Under the pieces are notes generated by a model. It saw only the letters and a list, made by a program, of their open reading frames with translations. It was not told the origin of the DNA and did not search any database. DNA of 64,000 nucleotides from Phycisphaerales bacterium Planc_01 (lineage in GTDB: Bacteria; Planctomycetota; Phycisphaerae; Sedimentisphaerales; Anaerobacaceae), in NCBI GenBank assembly GCA_001603075.1, contig LVBB01000109.1:1-64000 (forward strand), read 5' to 3'. This document shows positions 9,801 to 17,880 of the stretch, piece by piece (the stretch's first letter is position 1; every line of letters begins with the position of its first letter). A program made the translations under genes and the position numbers.

Positions 9801-10276
9801 AGGACCACCTGTTGGTTGCTCTCATAGGGCTGATTGGCCGCGTTGAACCCCAGGATGCCGGTGGACCCTCCGTTGCCCCACGTTGTTGTCGTCCCATCGG
9901 CGTGGCCCTGGTAGTACAACGGAAGCTCGCCGTACCAGACGATCTTGCCGCCTGCATCGAGGTATTGACGCAGCGTGCAGTCTGCCGATTGCGACTCGGT
10001 GATCGTGTCGGGTACGACATCGCGACAGAACACCACCACGCTCAGCGCGCCGTCGTCGATGTGGTCGTCCATCCAACTCTTCAACTCGTCGGCGTTAAGG
10101 ATCGCGTAGCCGGCGCCGGCCAGGGCGTCGCGCATCGCTTCGCCGCTGCCGACCCATTGCGTGGCGTAGCGTCCATCCCAGTATGCGGCGCGTCTCCATT
10201 GCACAGCACCCGCTCTTGCCGCCGTCAATCCGAGGACAGCGGCGAGCAGCACAACAGGAAGCATCTTTCGAGACAT
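6833..10276 (-). CDS. Large secreted multidomain protein: ThuA-like region, three Fn3-like repeats, LamG domain
   Basis: A 1147-residue exported protein with a signal peptide at residues 1-23. Residues 28-250 resemble a glutamine-amidotransferase/ThuA-like fold, with the strand YLDAGGKIVWYGELPL. Residues 258-345, 350-440 and 672-770 are three fibronectin-like repeats, each ending in a copy of YYWRIDEI...VWSF. Residues 450-665 are a LamG/concanavalin-like domain starting LVGWWKFDEEDGT and ending WDGLIDDVRVYNKAL. The 770-1147 part is a beta-sandwich region starting YLIVDDFEGYTD and closing with GTIYIDDVRV. The ATG at 10276 has GGAGG six bases upstream. No catalytic residues can be assigned with confidence. 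It is probably a cell-surface carbohydrate-binding protein, followed by the FG-GAP and pseudopilin genes. Confidence 0.85.
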   Translation of the reverse strand: MSRKMLPVVLLAAVLGLTAARAGAVQWRRAAYWDGRYATQWVGSGEAMRDALAGAGYAILNADELKSWMDDHIDDGALSVVVFCRDVVPDTITESQSADCTLRQYLDAGGKIVWYGELPLYYQGHADGTTTTWGNGGSTGILGFNAANQPYESNQQVVLTSAGTDWGLTQRWASTRATAIPDDPTGFTVLARAVFSSAGGNSRYAAAWARHYVEDDRFRGFVRIWDVYIGFGNTIIASPSVEEVMAVAEYVAFKASEPQPADGVDGVSSGPLAWRAGEYAISHAVYFGTSPELSEADKVDETPSSVTHWNTPAFEPGATYYWRIDEIDVDGIVHEGAVWSFMAAPSSAHAPVPQDGAEMVGAEQPALTWSPGLDAVLHEVYFGDDPNAVAEGADGTYQGSQAEAAFVAGSLERGRTYYWRVDEILSDGTTVVGPVWSFTTLREIAPVDPSLVGWWKFDEEDGTIAIDSSGHDRHGTLTGSVARVDGLFGRALDFEHGNANDAVVVPAFDLPDGGISMAAWIRPESFSQHDARIIEKASGVAAANDAWWMLGSNSSGANYVLRFRLKTNDDRDSTTLLAMSGPLAAGEWAHAAATWDGTNMFLYKDGEQVGQSGKGGTAVAANPDLDVTIGNSIVGGAGLRAWDGLIDDVRVYNKALTFNDLDQVMKGDPLPASNPNPANGATPDSSGAVLLTWQPGALAFQHDVYLGTDRALVRKADASDATGIYRGRFNAPNYMPTPAVERGRQYFWRVDEISSDGTISTGYIWTFTVADYLIVDDFEGYTDNIDADETIFQTWLDGYADGSSGSTVGHLDAPFAEQGVVHGGRQSMPLHFDNSVAPYYSEAERSWFSPQDWTAYGGGSLQMQVRGRTLSGATHYDPLSQTYTITGAGYNIWATSDQFHFAYKELTGDGSITVRVDGMSEELPHGDPRVGVMIRDTLDYNAANAIVFAEPDPRTRLTARVTTGGDTSSVATIDGVGTTPIWLRLTREGFVFKAARSNDGVNWMPLLDSGSEVNISMMDPVYIGLVVCSHASGQFIEGRFSNVSTTGQVVPAGPFTVSRDVGIASNPPEQVYVALEDSAGRMATVKDAGLATTDAWQKWEIPLADFPGVNPAAIRKMVVGVGDRNDPMPGGIGTIYIDDVRVMDAEP

Positions 10277-10417
10277 GTTCATCCTCCTTCGCAATCTGAC
10301 TTTTCGGTTGTCCGTGGTTCCGGGGACCGGACGGTTCTTGCCAGGCCGCACGACGGCGGCGTACACAAGTCGACCTCGACGCCGTCTGGCGCTGCCCAGA
10401 TCGGCGGCAACGTGTCT

Positions 10418-10446
10418 ACTCTACATCGCGATTATCGGGATTCCGC
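10418..10446 (-). promoter_or_regulatory. Weak candidate promoter for the LamG gene
   Basis: On the minus strand a -10-like TAGAGT (plus 10418-10423) has no good -35 at 17 bases (GCGGAA). A weak -35 would suit an activator-dependent promoter; the direct repeats at 10461-10492 lie just upstream. This is inference only. Confidence 0.25.
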
Positions 10447-10460
10447 CGTCTCGGTTCCTG

Positions 10461-10492
10461 GCCATCTTGCGTCAATTTGTTGCCATTTTGCG
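10461..10492. promoter_or_regulatory. Two 11-bp direct repeats, 21 bp apart: candidate AraC-family binding site
   Basis: GCCATCTTGCG (10461-10471) and GCCATTTTGCG (10482-10492) are direct repeats with one mismatch and a start-to-start distance of 21 bases, two helical turns. AraC-family activators typically bind two such same-oriented half-sites. The site lies between the AraC-type regulator gene and the LamG gene. Confidence 0.45.
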
Positions 10493-10539
10493 GCATCCCC
10501 CGCTGAATGGCCCGCGCCGTGATGCCCAGAGACAGCGTG

Positions 10540-11706
10540 TCATATCATCTGCTGTTTGCGGTATTGCGCCGGGCTGATTCCCGCTTCCCGGCGGAAGAAC
10601 CGGCACATATGAGCCGCGTCGGAGAACCGCATCGCCTCGGCGATCTCTGAGATGGACATCTGTGTTTGCCCGAGCAGCCTCGTCAGCCGGTCGAGGCGGC
10701 TGCGGCGGATTTCGTCGTGTACGGACCGCTGGAGTGCTCGGCGAAAGCGGCGTTCCAACATCCGTCGCGAAAGGCCGGCGTGAACCGCCACGTCCTCGAC
10801 GGCCACAGGGTTTCTCGCCTGGTTCTGAATGAACCGCACGGCCGCCACCACCTGCGCGTCCTCGATCGCCAGGATGTCGGTCGATTGACGCATCACCACG
10901 CCGGTCGGCTGGATACGCAGAGCGGGCCTGTCCGACTGGCGGCCCGTGAGGATGCGATCGAGCGATTGGGCGGCCTCGTAGGCCACCTTCTGCGTATTCA
11001 TCGCGACGCTCGAAAGGGAAGGGCTGCACAGGTCGCAGATCATGCTGTCGTCGCCGACGCCCACGACCGCCACTTGATCGGGGACCCGCAGATCGGCGGT
11101 TCGGCAGGCGTTGAGGACCACCTCGGCCCGGTCGTCGTTGCAGGCCATGACCCCCACCGGTTTCGGCAGGGCCGCAAGCCAGGTCCCCACGCTGCGCATC
11201 TCTTCGTCCCATCCCGATGGACGCCGCGACCGCGATTTGGCGCACGGCGCCACGTAGACGTCCGTCGGAAAACCCGCACGATTCACCTCGGCACAGAAGC
11301 TGTCCCGCCGCCGGCGCGACCACCACCAGTCGTCGAAACCGCAATAGGCGAAATGGTGCAACCCCCGATCCAGCAGATGTCGGGCCGCCGTCTTCCCAAC
11401 GGCCTCATGATCGCTGAGCAGGTTGACGACGCCCGGTATTTGCTCCTGCGTGTACGGCACGCAGACGATCGGTACGCCCAACCTGATGATCCGGTCGATC
11501 TCCGGAGGCTCCCGCATGAAGACACCGTCGGGCTTGAGCCTTCTGAGAAACGGCATGATCTTGCCTTCGCAGGCGGCCTCGTCGAATCCCAGCGGCCGAT
11601 AGAACGTCCAAAGCGTGTGCAGACGGGCATACTGTCCAAAGCCGCTGAGCAGGTGCCGGGTGTACTCTCTCGACGGATTGATCAACAGAACGATCTTCCT
11701 GGGCAT
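10540..11706 (-). CDS. XylR-like AraC-family transcriptional regulator
   Basis: A 388-residue regulator. Residues 3-270 form a LacI/PurR-type periplasmic-binding-protein-like sensor fold (start PRKIVLLINPSREYTRHLL, later VGVMACNDDRAEVVLNAC). Residues 285-385 form an AraC double helix-turn-helix, with ISEIAEAMRFSDAAHMCRFF as the second HTH. This matches the xylose regulator XylR, which binds a sugar and activates transcription. The ATG at 11706 has GGAGG 11 bases upstream; a TTG at 11724 is the alternative. It follows hflC by 59 bases and precedes the LamG gene. Its ligand is probably a sugar, but which one is not known. Confidence 0.9.
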   Translation of the reverse strand: MPRKIVLLINPSREYTRHLLSGFGQYARLHTLWTFYRPLGFDEAACEGKIMPFLRRLKPDGVFMREPPEIDRIIRLGVPIVCVPYTQEQIPGVVNLLSDHEAVGKTAARHLLDRGLHHFAYCGFDDWWWSRRRRDSFCAEVNRAGFPTDVYVAPCAKSRSRRPSGWDEEMRSVGTWLAALPKPVGVMACNDDRAEVVLNACRTADLRVPDQVAVVGVGDDSMICDLCSPSLSSVAMNTQKVAYEAAQSLDRILTGRQSDRPALRIQPTGVVMRQSTDILAIEDAQVVAAVRFIQNQARNPVAVEDVAVHAGLSRRMLERRFRRALQRSVHDEIRRSRLDRLTRLLGQTQMSISEIAEAMRFSDAAHMCRFFRREAGISPAQYRKQQMI

Positions 11707-11765
11707 ACGCCGTCTGACCTCCAACGCAGGCCGCCCATCGAGCCGGCCGAGAGAGACGCAAACGA

Positions 11766-12713
11766 TCAGGGCTGCCGGGTCGACTCGAGGTAGCGGAAGA
11801 ACTCCGCGTCGGCGCCGATCATCAGGGTGGTGTTGCGTCCCATGGCGCGATAACTTTCGAGGGTGCGGAAGAACGCGAAGAACTCCGCGTCGGCGCCATA
11901 GGCGGCGCCATAGGTGCGGGTGGCTTCGGCATCGGCCTTGCCACGAATCTCCTCGGCCTGCCGCTCGGCTTCCGAGCGAATCTGGCGCAACTGACGTTCC
12001 ATCTCGCCGAGAATCTCCTGGCTGCGTCCCTCGCCTTCGGATCGGAACTTGGCCGCGATGCTCTGTCGCTCGGAGATCATGCGGCTCTCGACCTGCCGGC
12101 GGACCGATTCGATGTAATTGATCCGCTTGATGCGGACATCAACGAGTTCGATGCCCAGTTCCGGCATCAGACGCGATGCGGCGATCCGCATCTGCTGCTC
12201 CAGACGCTCGCGACCCATCTTCGGTTTCTCCAGGGCCACGTCCTCGCGAACCAGCGTCTCGTCCTCCAGATCCTCCACATCCACGTCCCAGTCGTGCGAT
12301 CGAACGATCTCTTCGAGATCGGCGCCGGAAACGATGTCACGCACCACCGAATCGATGATGTCGTCCAGACGCGTGCGCGCCCCCAGCTCGTCGCGTACGG
12401 AGCGGAGGAACTGCAGCGGATCGACGATTCGCCAGCGGGCCGTCGTATCGACCACAATGAACTCGCGGCCCAGGGTCGGAATCTGACTGACGTCCCCGTC
12501 CCACGCCAGCAGGCGCTTGTCGAACCGGCGGACCTCCTGGATGAATGGACGTTTCCAGTGCAGGCCCGGCGTGGCGATGACATCACCCACAGGCTCGCCG
12601 AACTGCACGATGATGCCCTGCTCGGCCTGGTCGATGACGAACAGGGTGCTGCCGAGAATCACCGCGAGGACCACGACGCCGACAAGAAGGATGGCCGGAA
12701 TGACAGGCTTCAT
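11766..12713 (-). CDS. hflC: HflC, SPFH-domain protease modulator
   Basis: A 315-residue SPFH/band-7 protein with one membrane helix at residues 5-28. It forms with HflK the membrane complex that modulates the FtsH protease. The segments QAEQGIIVQFGEPVGDVIATPGLHWKRPF, FIVVDTTARWRI and the Glu/Arg-rich coiled coil (residues 205-270) are typical HflC. Its ATG overlaps the hflK stop by four bases (ATGA), so the two genes are translationally coupled. Confidence 0.93.
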   Translation of the reverse strand: MKPVIPAILLVGVVVLAVILGSTLFVIDQAEQGIIVQFGEPVGDVIATPGLHWKRPFIQEVRRFDKRLLAWDGDVSQIPTLGREFIVVDTTARWRIVDPLQFLRSVRDELGARTRLDDIIDSVVRDIVSGADLEEIVRSHDWDVDVEDLEDETLVREDVALEKPKMGRERLEQQMRIAASRLMPELGIELVDVRIKRINYIESVRRQVESRMISERQSIAAKFRSEGEGRSQEILGEMERQLRQIRSEAERQAEEIRGKADAEATRTYGAAYGADAEFFAFFRTLESYRAMGRNTTLMIGADAEFFRYLESTRQP

Positions 12714-13717
12714 CGGTCAACCTCCTTCAGGTTCTGCGCCTCTCGCAGGTGCAGCAGAGGCAGCGGCGTGCTCTGGCCTTCCTGGATCACCAGCACCGAT
12801 CCGATCTGAGGCAGGATTTCGGACAGGGTTTCCAGGTACATGCGCCGACGCGTCACCTCGGGGGCCGCCTGATACTCGGTGAGGATCGAGCGAAACCGCG
12901 CCGCCTCACCCAAGGCCTGGTTGGTTCGCTCGGCAGCATACCCCTGGGCCTCGGCAATGATGCGGTTGGCTTCACCCTTGGCGCGAGGGATCGCTTCATT
13001 GGCCCGCTTCGTGGCCTCGTTGATCATCCGTTCCCGTTCCTGCCGGGACTCGTTCACCGCGTTGAAGGCCGGCTGAACGGCGCGGGGCGGCACGACGTTC
13101 TGCAGTTCCACCGTCACGATGTGGATCCCCGTTTCGTACAGGTTCATGGCGGCCTGGATCTCCTCGCGCGTGGTGCCGGCGATCTTGACCCGGGCCGTCG
13201 TAAGGATCTCGCTGCCGAGATGGTTGCCGACGACCCGCCGCATGACCGATTCGGAGATGTCGCGCAGGGTCCGCGTCGGCTCGCGCATGCTGTAGAGGAA
13301 CTTGATCGGGTCGCCGATGCGATACTGCACGACCCATTCGACGTCGATGATGTTGAGATCTCCCGAGAGCATCAGTGATTCGTCGGGAAAACTGCGCTCG
13401 ACGTAGCGCGTCGGCTCGCCCGTCGCCGCCGTGCGAAAACCGAACTCTTCCTTGAGCACCCGCTCGGTGGCGACCCGCTGGACCTCGTCAATGCCGAAAG
13501 GCAGCTTGAAATGGAGACCGGGATCGGTGGTCTTGATCACCGCACCGAATCGCTTGACCACAGCGCGTTCTTCCGGCTGCACCGTATAGACCATCGTCAC
13601 CGTGGCGAAAGCCGCGAGCAACACGATGAGCCCTGCAGCCACAATCGGCAACCAGCGGCGCAGATCGGCGAGCAGCACATTGACGTCCGTGTAATTGCGC
13701 TCTTCGGGAAATCTCAT
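12710..13717 (-). CDS. hflK: HflK, SPFH-domain protease modulator
   Basis: A 335-residue partner of HflC with a membrane helix at about residues 21-45 (IVAAGLIVLLAAFATVTMVY), then the SPFH core (YTVQPEERAVVKRFGAV, DPGLHFKLPFGIDEV) and a coiled coil rich in Arg/Glu. It modulates FtsH at the inner membrane. The start is uncertain: ATG at 13717 and ATG at 13756 are both in frame and neither has a clear ribosome site; I kept the shorter. It lies downstream of the symporter on the same strand. Confidence 0.9.
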   Translation of the reverse strand: MRFPEERNYTDVNVLLADLRRWLPIVAAGLIVLLAAFATVTMVYTVQPEERAVVKRFGAVIKTTDPGLHFKLPFGIDEVQRVATERVLKEEFGFRTAATGEPTRYVERSFPDESLMLSGDLNIIDVEWVVQYRIGDPIKFLYSMREPTRTLRDISESVMRRVVGNHLGSEILTTARVKIAGTTREEIQAAMNLYETGIHIVTVELQNVVPPRAVQPAFNAVNESRQERERMINEATKRANEAIPRAKGEANRIIAEAQGYAAERTNQALGEAARFRSILTEYQAAPEVTRRRMYLETLSEILPQIGSVLVIQEGQSTPLPLLHLREAQNLKEVDR

Positions 13718-13811
13718 GAGCGCATCGTACGCGATCCGTTGGTCCCCGTCAAGCATCCCGAGCGGTTCTTTTTCGCTCTGTTCTCAGCCGGCACGCGTCA
13801 AGACACAACGG

Positions 13812-15398
13812 CTACACTCGGGAAACTCCCTGCCCCGCCTTGAAACGACTGACCAGCAAACCGACCAGCAGGATCGTCAGCGTGCCAAACACCGGGACGA
13901 GAAAGGCGTGGAGCCCGCTGCGCAGGGCCGCCCATCCCTCGGGCAGACGGCTCGAAAGCGACATCCAGGCGATGACCAGCATGCCCAGACAGACCCCGGC
14001 CACGGCCGCCGGATTGCCCGCTCGCCGGGAGATCATCCCCAACAGAAACAGGCCGAGCATGCCACCGCCGAAGATGCCCGACAGCGTCCACCACGCATCG
14101 AGCGCGCTGGTGACCTGGACCAGCAGCAGCGCCATGCCCGTGCCCAGCAGGCCCCAGACCACGGTCGCCCCGTACAGCACGGTCATCGACTGACGCTCGC
14201 TCGCGGTGCGATTGACGTACCGCTGGTAGTAGTCCCGCAAGATCAACGTGGCCGAGGAATTCAGGCTGGTCGAAACCGTGGACATGGCTGCGGCGAAGAC
14301 GGCGGCGATCAGCAGGCCCGTGATGCCGACCGGCAGCCGGGCACCGATGAAGTGCGGAAAGACCTTGTCGCCGATCTCTTCCTGGGTCAGAGCGTCGCGC
14401 GTCGCGGCCCATACATCCGGGTTGGCCGCCGGGTCGAGGCCTTCGGCCTGGAGCTTCTGCGCAGCCACCATCGTGCGAACCTCTTCGAGCGCCTCGGGAT
14501 GGACCTGGTAGTGGGCGAACAGGCTCGTGCCAATGAAAAAGAAGACCGCGGAGACCGGTACATACAGCAGACCGCCGAGCCAGACGCTCTTACGGGCCTC
14601 CCGATCCGAGCGCGAGGCGATATAGCGTTGGACGTAGTTCTGATCGATTCCGAAGTTCTGGAGATTCATGGTCACGCCGTAAATCAGAACGACCCAGAAG
14701 GTCGGGTCGGCCAGCGAGAATCCGAAACTGCCGAGGCTGAACTTGTCGCGGGCCGCCGCGATCGAGAAGACCTGCCCCGGCCCCTCCGGCATCCCCAACA
14801 GCATGACGGCCACGCAGACGGCGGCGCCGGCCATCAGCACAATCGACTGCATCGCGTCGGCCCAGATCACCGCCACGATCCCGCCGACGAACGCATAGAT
14901 CGTCACGGAGACACCGGTGATCAGGATGATCGTGCGGATGTCCCAGCCCAGCAGAACGCTGAGCGGAAGGGCCATCAGATACATCACCGCTCCCATGCGG
15001 GCCAATTGCGTGAGCAGATAGAAGACGCTGGCATACACCCTCGCCCACGGGCCGAAGCGGCTTTCGAGGTGGGCGTAGGCCGAAACCTCGCCCGTCCGTC
15101 GGTAGTATGGCAGAAACCACCGCACTGCAATCCAGGTCGCCAAGGGCAGGGACAGGCTGAAAACGAACGGGTTCCAGTTGGACGCGTAGGACTTGCCCGG
15201 CAATGCCAGAAAGCTGATACTGCTGAGGTAGGTAGCGAAGATCGACAGCCCGCACACCCAGCCGGGCAACGAACGCCCCGCCGCGGTGAAGCCCTCGGTC
15301 GAGCGGCTCTTGCGATAGAAGTAGAAGCCGATCGCCATCGTGCCCGAGAAATAGGCCGCCAAGACGATCCAGTCAATGCCGGTAAAATGCGTCCTCAT
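13812..15398 (-). CDS. Sodium:solute symporter (SSS family)
   Basis: A 528-residue membrane transporter with about 13 hydrophobic helices. It begins [20 protein letters not shown] and contains the SSS hallmark region around [28 protein letters not shown], the place of the sodium site. The C-terminal helix region [24 protein letters not shown] is also typical. Proteins of this type import sugars, amino acids or sialic acid with sodium. The substrate here is not evident. The ATG at 15398 follows GGAAGGGCGCGC. It has its own promoter at 15458-15486 and heads the minus-strand run that continues into hflK. Confidence 0.9.
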   Translation of the reverse strand: MRTHFTGIDWIVLAAYFSGTMAIGFYFYRKSRSTEGFTAAGRSLPGWVCGLSIFATYLSSISFLALPGKSYASNWNPFVFSLSLPLATWIAVRWFLPYYRRTGEVSAYAHLESRFGPWARVYASVFYLLTQLARMGAVMYLMALPLSVLLGWDIRTIILITGVSVTIYAFVGGIVAVIWADAMQSIVLMAGAAVCVAVMLLGMPEGPGQVFSIAAARDKFSLGSFGFSLADPTFWVVLIYGVTMNLQNFGIDQNYVQRYIASRSDREARKSVWLGGLLYVPVSAVFFFIGTSLFAHYQVHPEALEEVRTMVAAQKLQAEGLDPAANPDVWAATRDALTQEEIGDKVFPHFIGARLPVGITGLLIAAVFAAAMSTVSTSLNSSATLILRDYYQRYVNRTASERQSMTVLYGATVVWGLLGTGMALLLVQVTSALDAWWTLSGIFGGGMLGLFLLGMISRRAGNPAAVAGVCLGMLVIAWMSLSSRLPEGWAALRSGLHAFLVPVFGTLTILLVGLLVSRFKAGQGVSRV

Positions 15399-15457
15399 GC
15401 GCGCCCTTCCAGAGAGTATCCCGACGTCCATCGGGATCAGCCTGTGCGTTGTGGCAG

Positions 15458-15486
15458 AGTGTGGGCTGTCCAGTGGGACCTGTCAA
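15458..15486 (-). promoter_or_regulatory. Sigma-70-like promoter for the symporter
   Basis: Minus strand: TTGACA (plus 15481-15486), a 17-base spacer, then CACACT (plus 15458-15463). The -35 box is perfect. It is divergent from the purC promoter. Confidence 0.55.
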
Positions 15487-15515
15487 GCGTGAAGTGTGAC
15501 GGCTCTGCGTCGGGA

Positions 15516-15544
15516 TTGACACGGCCCGGCACGTCGGGTAAGGT
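15516..15544 (+). promoter_or_regulatory. Sigma-70-like promoter for purC
   Basis: TTGACA, a 17-base spacer and TAAGGT lie about 80 bases upstream of the purC start. The -35 is perfect and the -10 is weak. Confidence 0.55.
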
Positions 15545-15624
15545 GTGCCGCGCATGCCGACCTCTCGTCGGATGATGCTCAAACAGTGGGCATGGCCCAA
15601 TCGAGAAGGTGAAAGGAATTCCTG

Positions 15625-16521
15625 ATGCAGACCGTGCTACAGACGAGTATCGCCGGTACGAAGCCGAGCCGGGGCAAAGTCCGCGATATCTACGACCTGG
15701 GCAAGACGCTGCTGATCGCGGCGACCGACCGGATCAGCGCGTTCGACGTGATCATGACCAACGGCATTCCTTATAAGGGCATCGTCCTGACGCAGATCTC
15801 GAAGTTCTGGTTCGATTTCTTCGCGGGCCAGATCGAGCACCATCTCATCAGCGACGACGTCGCGGACTTTCCCAAGCCGTTCTGCGACCACGGCGACCAG
15901 CTTGCCGGCCGGAGCATGCTGGTGAAGAAGGTCGAAGTGCTGCCGATCGAGTGCGTCGTGCGCGGCTACCTGGCGGGTTCGGGCTGGAAGGAGTATCAGG
16001 CGGACGGCACGGTCTGCGGCGTGAAGCTGCCGGCGGGCCTCAAGCAGTGCCAGAAGCTCCCCGAACCGATCTTCACGCCCGCCACCAAGGCCGAACTGGG
16101 CGCTCACGATGAGAACATCAGTTTCGAGCGGGCCGCCGAGATCGTCGGTCGCGACAAAGCCGCATACGTCCGTGACCGCAGTATCGAGATCTTCCTAAAG
16201 GGCAGCGCCTACGCCGAAAGCAAAGGGCTGATCCTGGCCGACACCAAATTCGAATGGGGCCTGGTCGACAGCAGGATCATCCTGATCGACGAGGTGCTGA
16301 CGCCGGATTCGTCGCGTTTCTGGCCGGCCGACAAGTACGAGGCAGGCCGCGACCAAGAGAGCTTCGACAAGCAATTCGTTCGCAACTATCTCGAAGACAT
16401 CCGGTTCAACAAATCCGGCCCGGGCGTCGAGCTGCCGCCTGAGATCGTCGCGAAGACCAGCGCCAAATACATCGAAGCCTACGAACGCCTTACCGGCCAG
16501 ACCTTTGCCTGGCAGCAGTAG
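15625..16521 (+). CDS. purC: Phosphoribosylaminoimidazole-succinocarboxamide synthase
   Basis: PurC (SAICAR synthetase) joins aspartate to CAIR using ATP in purine synthesis. The 298-residue length fits the longer bacterial/yeast-type form. Visible motifs are the N-terminal GKVRDIYDLG with ATDRISAFDVIM, the central VEVLPIECVVRGYLAGSGWKEY and ILADTKFEWG, and the late LIDEVLTPDSSRFW. AAAGGAA precedes the ATG. The gene is isolated from other pur genes in this window. Confidence 0.96.
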   Translation: MQTVLQTSIAGTKPSRGKVRDIYDLGKTLLIAATDRISAFDVIMTNGIPYKGIVLTQISKFWFDFFAGQIEHHLISDDVADFPKPFCDHGDQLAGRSMLVKKVEVLPIECVVRGYLAGSGWKEYQADGTVCGVKLPAGLKQCQKLPEPIFTPATKAELGAHDENISFERAAEIVGRDKAAYVRDRSIEIFLKGSAYAESKGLILADTKFEWGLVDSRIILIDEVLTPDSSRFWPADKYEAGRDQESFDKQFVRNYLEDIRFNKSGPGVELPPEIVAKTSAKYIEAYERLTGQTFAWQQ

Positions 16522-16610
16522 CACGGGAACAGGCCTCGTCACAGCAGGCACAGATCAACAGAACCCAGCGCCGCCTTGGCGTGCGAGCAGATATGTGGAG
16601 AGACGGAGGC

Positions 16611-16850
16611 ATGGAGACTACCGGACGCGTGACGTATCACGTGGTCTTCTCGGAACACGACGGCTGGAACGTCGTGCAGGAGAATTCGGGACGGGTGGTG
16701 GGCACACATCGTTCGCGGACTAACGCCATCCTTCAGGGACGCGACCTGGCAAGGACACACGCATACAGCCTCCTGGTCATCCACGACCGTGAGGGCCGGA
16801 TCGAGAAGCAATACAACTACGGCCTGCGTCCTCGCGATATCGCCGTATGA
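16611..16850 (+). CDS. DUF2188-type small protein
   Basis: A 79-residue protein resembling the DUF2188 family: an N-terminal strand TYHVVFSEHDGWNVVQENSGR, a helix of the type RTNAILQGRDLART, and a closing strand with GRIEKQYNYG. Members are small soluble proteins of unknown role. The ATG at 16611 is preceded by GGAGGC. It follows purC by 89 bases and may be in the same transcript. A hairpin closes the unit at 16864. Confidence 0.75.
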   Translation: METTGRVTYHVVFSEHDGWNVVQENSGRVVGTHRSRTNAILQGRDLARTHAYSLLVIHDREGRIEKQYNYGLRPRDIAV

Positions 16851-16863
16851 CGGGCGGTGCGAT

Positions 16864-16881
16864 CCGGCGAAGTCTCGCCGG
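16864..16881 (+). terminator. Short hairpin after the DUF2188 gene
   Basis: CCGGCGA and TCGCCGG pair around AGTC, 13 bases after the stop. It has no T-run. The rest of the 16882-17113 stretch holds no gene I can support, only a degenerate tRNA-like segment that I rejected. Confidence 0.45.
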
Positions 16882-17113
16882 CAAACGTGACATTCACGCC
16901 TGTCCGGATGGTCTATGCCGTCGCACCAAGCCAATGTCCTATAACTGACGCCCTCAAGACGCAGATCGAACCCCGCCGTATCACCAGACGGTGTAACCAT
17001 TCCGCGATTAAAGGTCGCCGTATGCCCGAAGCCCCTCGTCCTGCCCCGATGTCCATTTCCGATAAGAATTTAGGTATCATGGTAAAAAGCGGGGTTTCGG
17101 TGTTTTTTTCGAC

Positions 17114-17142
17114 TTGACAAACCGGCGGACAGTGGTTAATGT
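17114..17142 (+). promoter_or_regulatory. Promoter for the HTH-receiver gene
   Basis: A perfect TTGACA is followed, 17 bases on, by TAATGT. It lies 67 bases before the proposed start at 17209 and just after a T-rich run. Confidence 0.5.
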
Positions 17143-17208
17143 GGGCCATCAAGGCAACCTGGAAGGGCCTTCTGTCAAATGGAGTTGGCGAAAAAGGAAG
17201 GGGCAAGG

Positions 17209-17775
17209 ATGAAGGATCTATTCACCACCGGCGAGGCCGCCGAGATTTGTAGAGTCAGCCAGCAAACCATCATTCGCTGTTTTGACTCGGGCCGACTCAA
17301 GGGCTTTCGCGTACCCGGTTCGAAGTTCCGCCGCATTCCACGCCAGAATCTGATCAAGTTCATGCGGGACAACAACATCCCGCTGGACAATCTGGATTCG
17401 GGCAAGAAGAAGGTGCTCGTGGTCGATGACGACGCCGAGATCGTCGAGCTGATCAGTGACATCCTGAGCCGGGACGGTCGGTTCGACATTCGGACAGCGT
17501 CAAGCGGCTACGAGGCGGGCATGGCCACGCAGCAGTTTCGGCCGGACCTGATTCTGCTCGATTACATGTTGCCCGATGTCAACGGCAACGTCGTCTGCCA
17601 GACGATCCGAAGCAACCCGGAGTTCGAGAACACGCGGATCATCATCGTCAGCGGCGTGATCAAACAGGAAGAGATCGACCAGCTCCTGCGATCGGGTGCC
17701 GAGAGCTTCGTTCGCAAGCCCTTCACCATCGCGGAACTGACGGAGAAGGTCGATGCGGCCCTGCAATTCGCGTAG
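17209..17775 (+). CDS. Response regulator with N-terminal MerR/excisionase-type HTH and C-terminal receiver
   Basis: A 188-residue protein. Residues 1-60 are a MerR/excisionase-like DNA-binding domain (MKDLFTTGEAAEICRVSQQT, then SGRLKGFRVPGSKFRRIPRQ). Residues 66-188 are a receiver domain with the acidic pocket VVDDDAEI, phosphoacceptor Asp118 in LLDYMLPD, and the conserved Lys in VRKPF. This order is the reverse of most response regulators. The ATG at 17209 follows AAGGAAGGGGCAAGG; an in-frame ATG at 17179 would add ten residues. The soluble HDOD-histidine kinase gene starts 105 bases downstream and is the obvious candidate partner, though pairing is inferred only from position. Confidence 0.9.
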   Translation: MKDLFTTGEAAEICRVSQQTIIRCFDSGRLKGFRVPGSKFRRIPRQNLIKFMRDNNIPLDNLDSGKKKVLVVDDDAEIVELISDILSRDGRFDIRTASSGYEAGMATQQFRPDLILLDYMLPDVNGNVVCQTIRSNPEFENTRIIIVSGVIKQEEIDQLLRSGAESFVRKPFTIAELTEKVDAALQFA

Positions 17776-17880
17776 GCCAGACGGAACCGGCCGGGACAAT
17801 AGGCGCTCAAGCAACGCAAGGACATGCTGCTTCATCGAGGCGGGTGAACCACATCGCAAGGACGGAACGAGGGCATCGGC

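Noticed and set aside
13695-15575. 626-codon open frame on the plus strand
   Set aside because: It is antisense to the sodium symporter, rich in Arg, Gln and His, with no domain.
16940-17015. tRNA-like segment on the minus strand (GGTTCGATC T-loop-like, possible anticodon arm)
   Set aside because: The anticodon loop would have eight bases, the T-stem does not pair and the conserved C61 is missing. No acceptor stem closes. It may be a decayed tRNA but cannot be supported.
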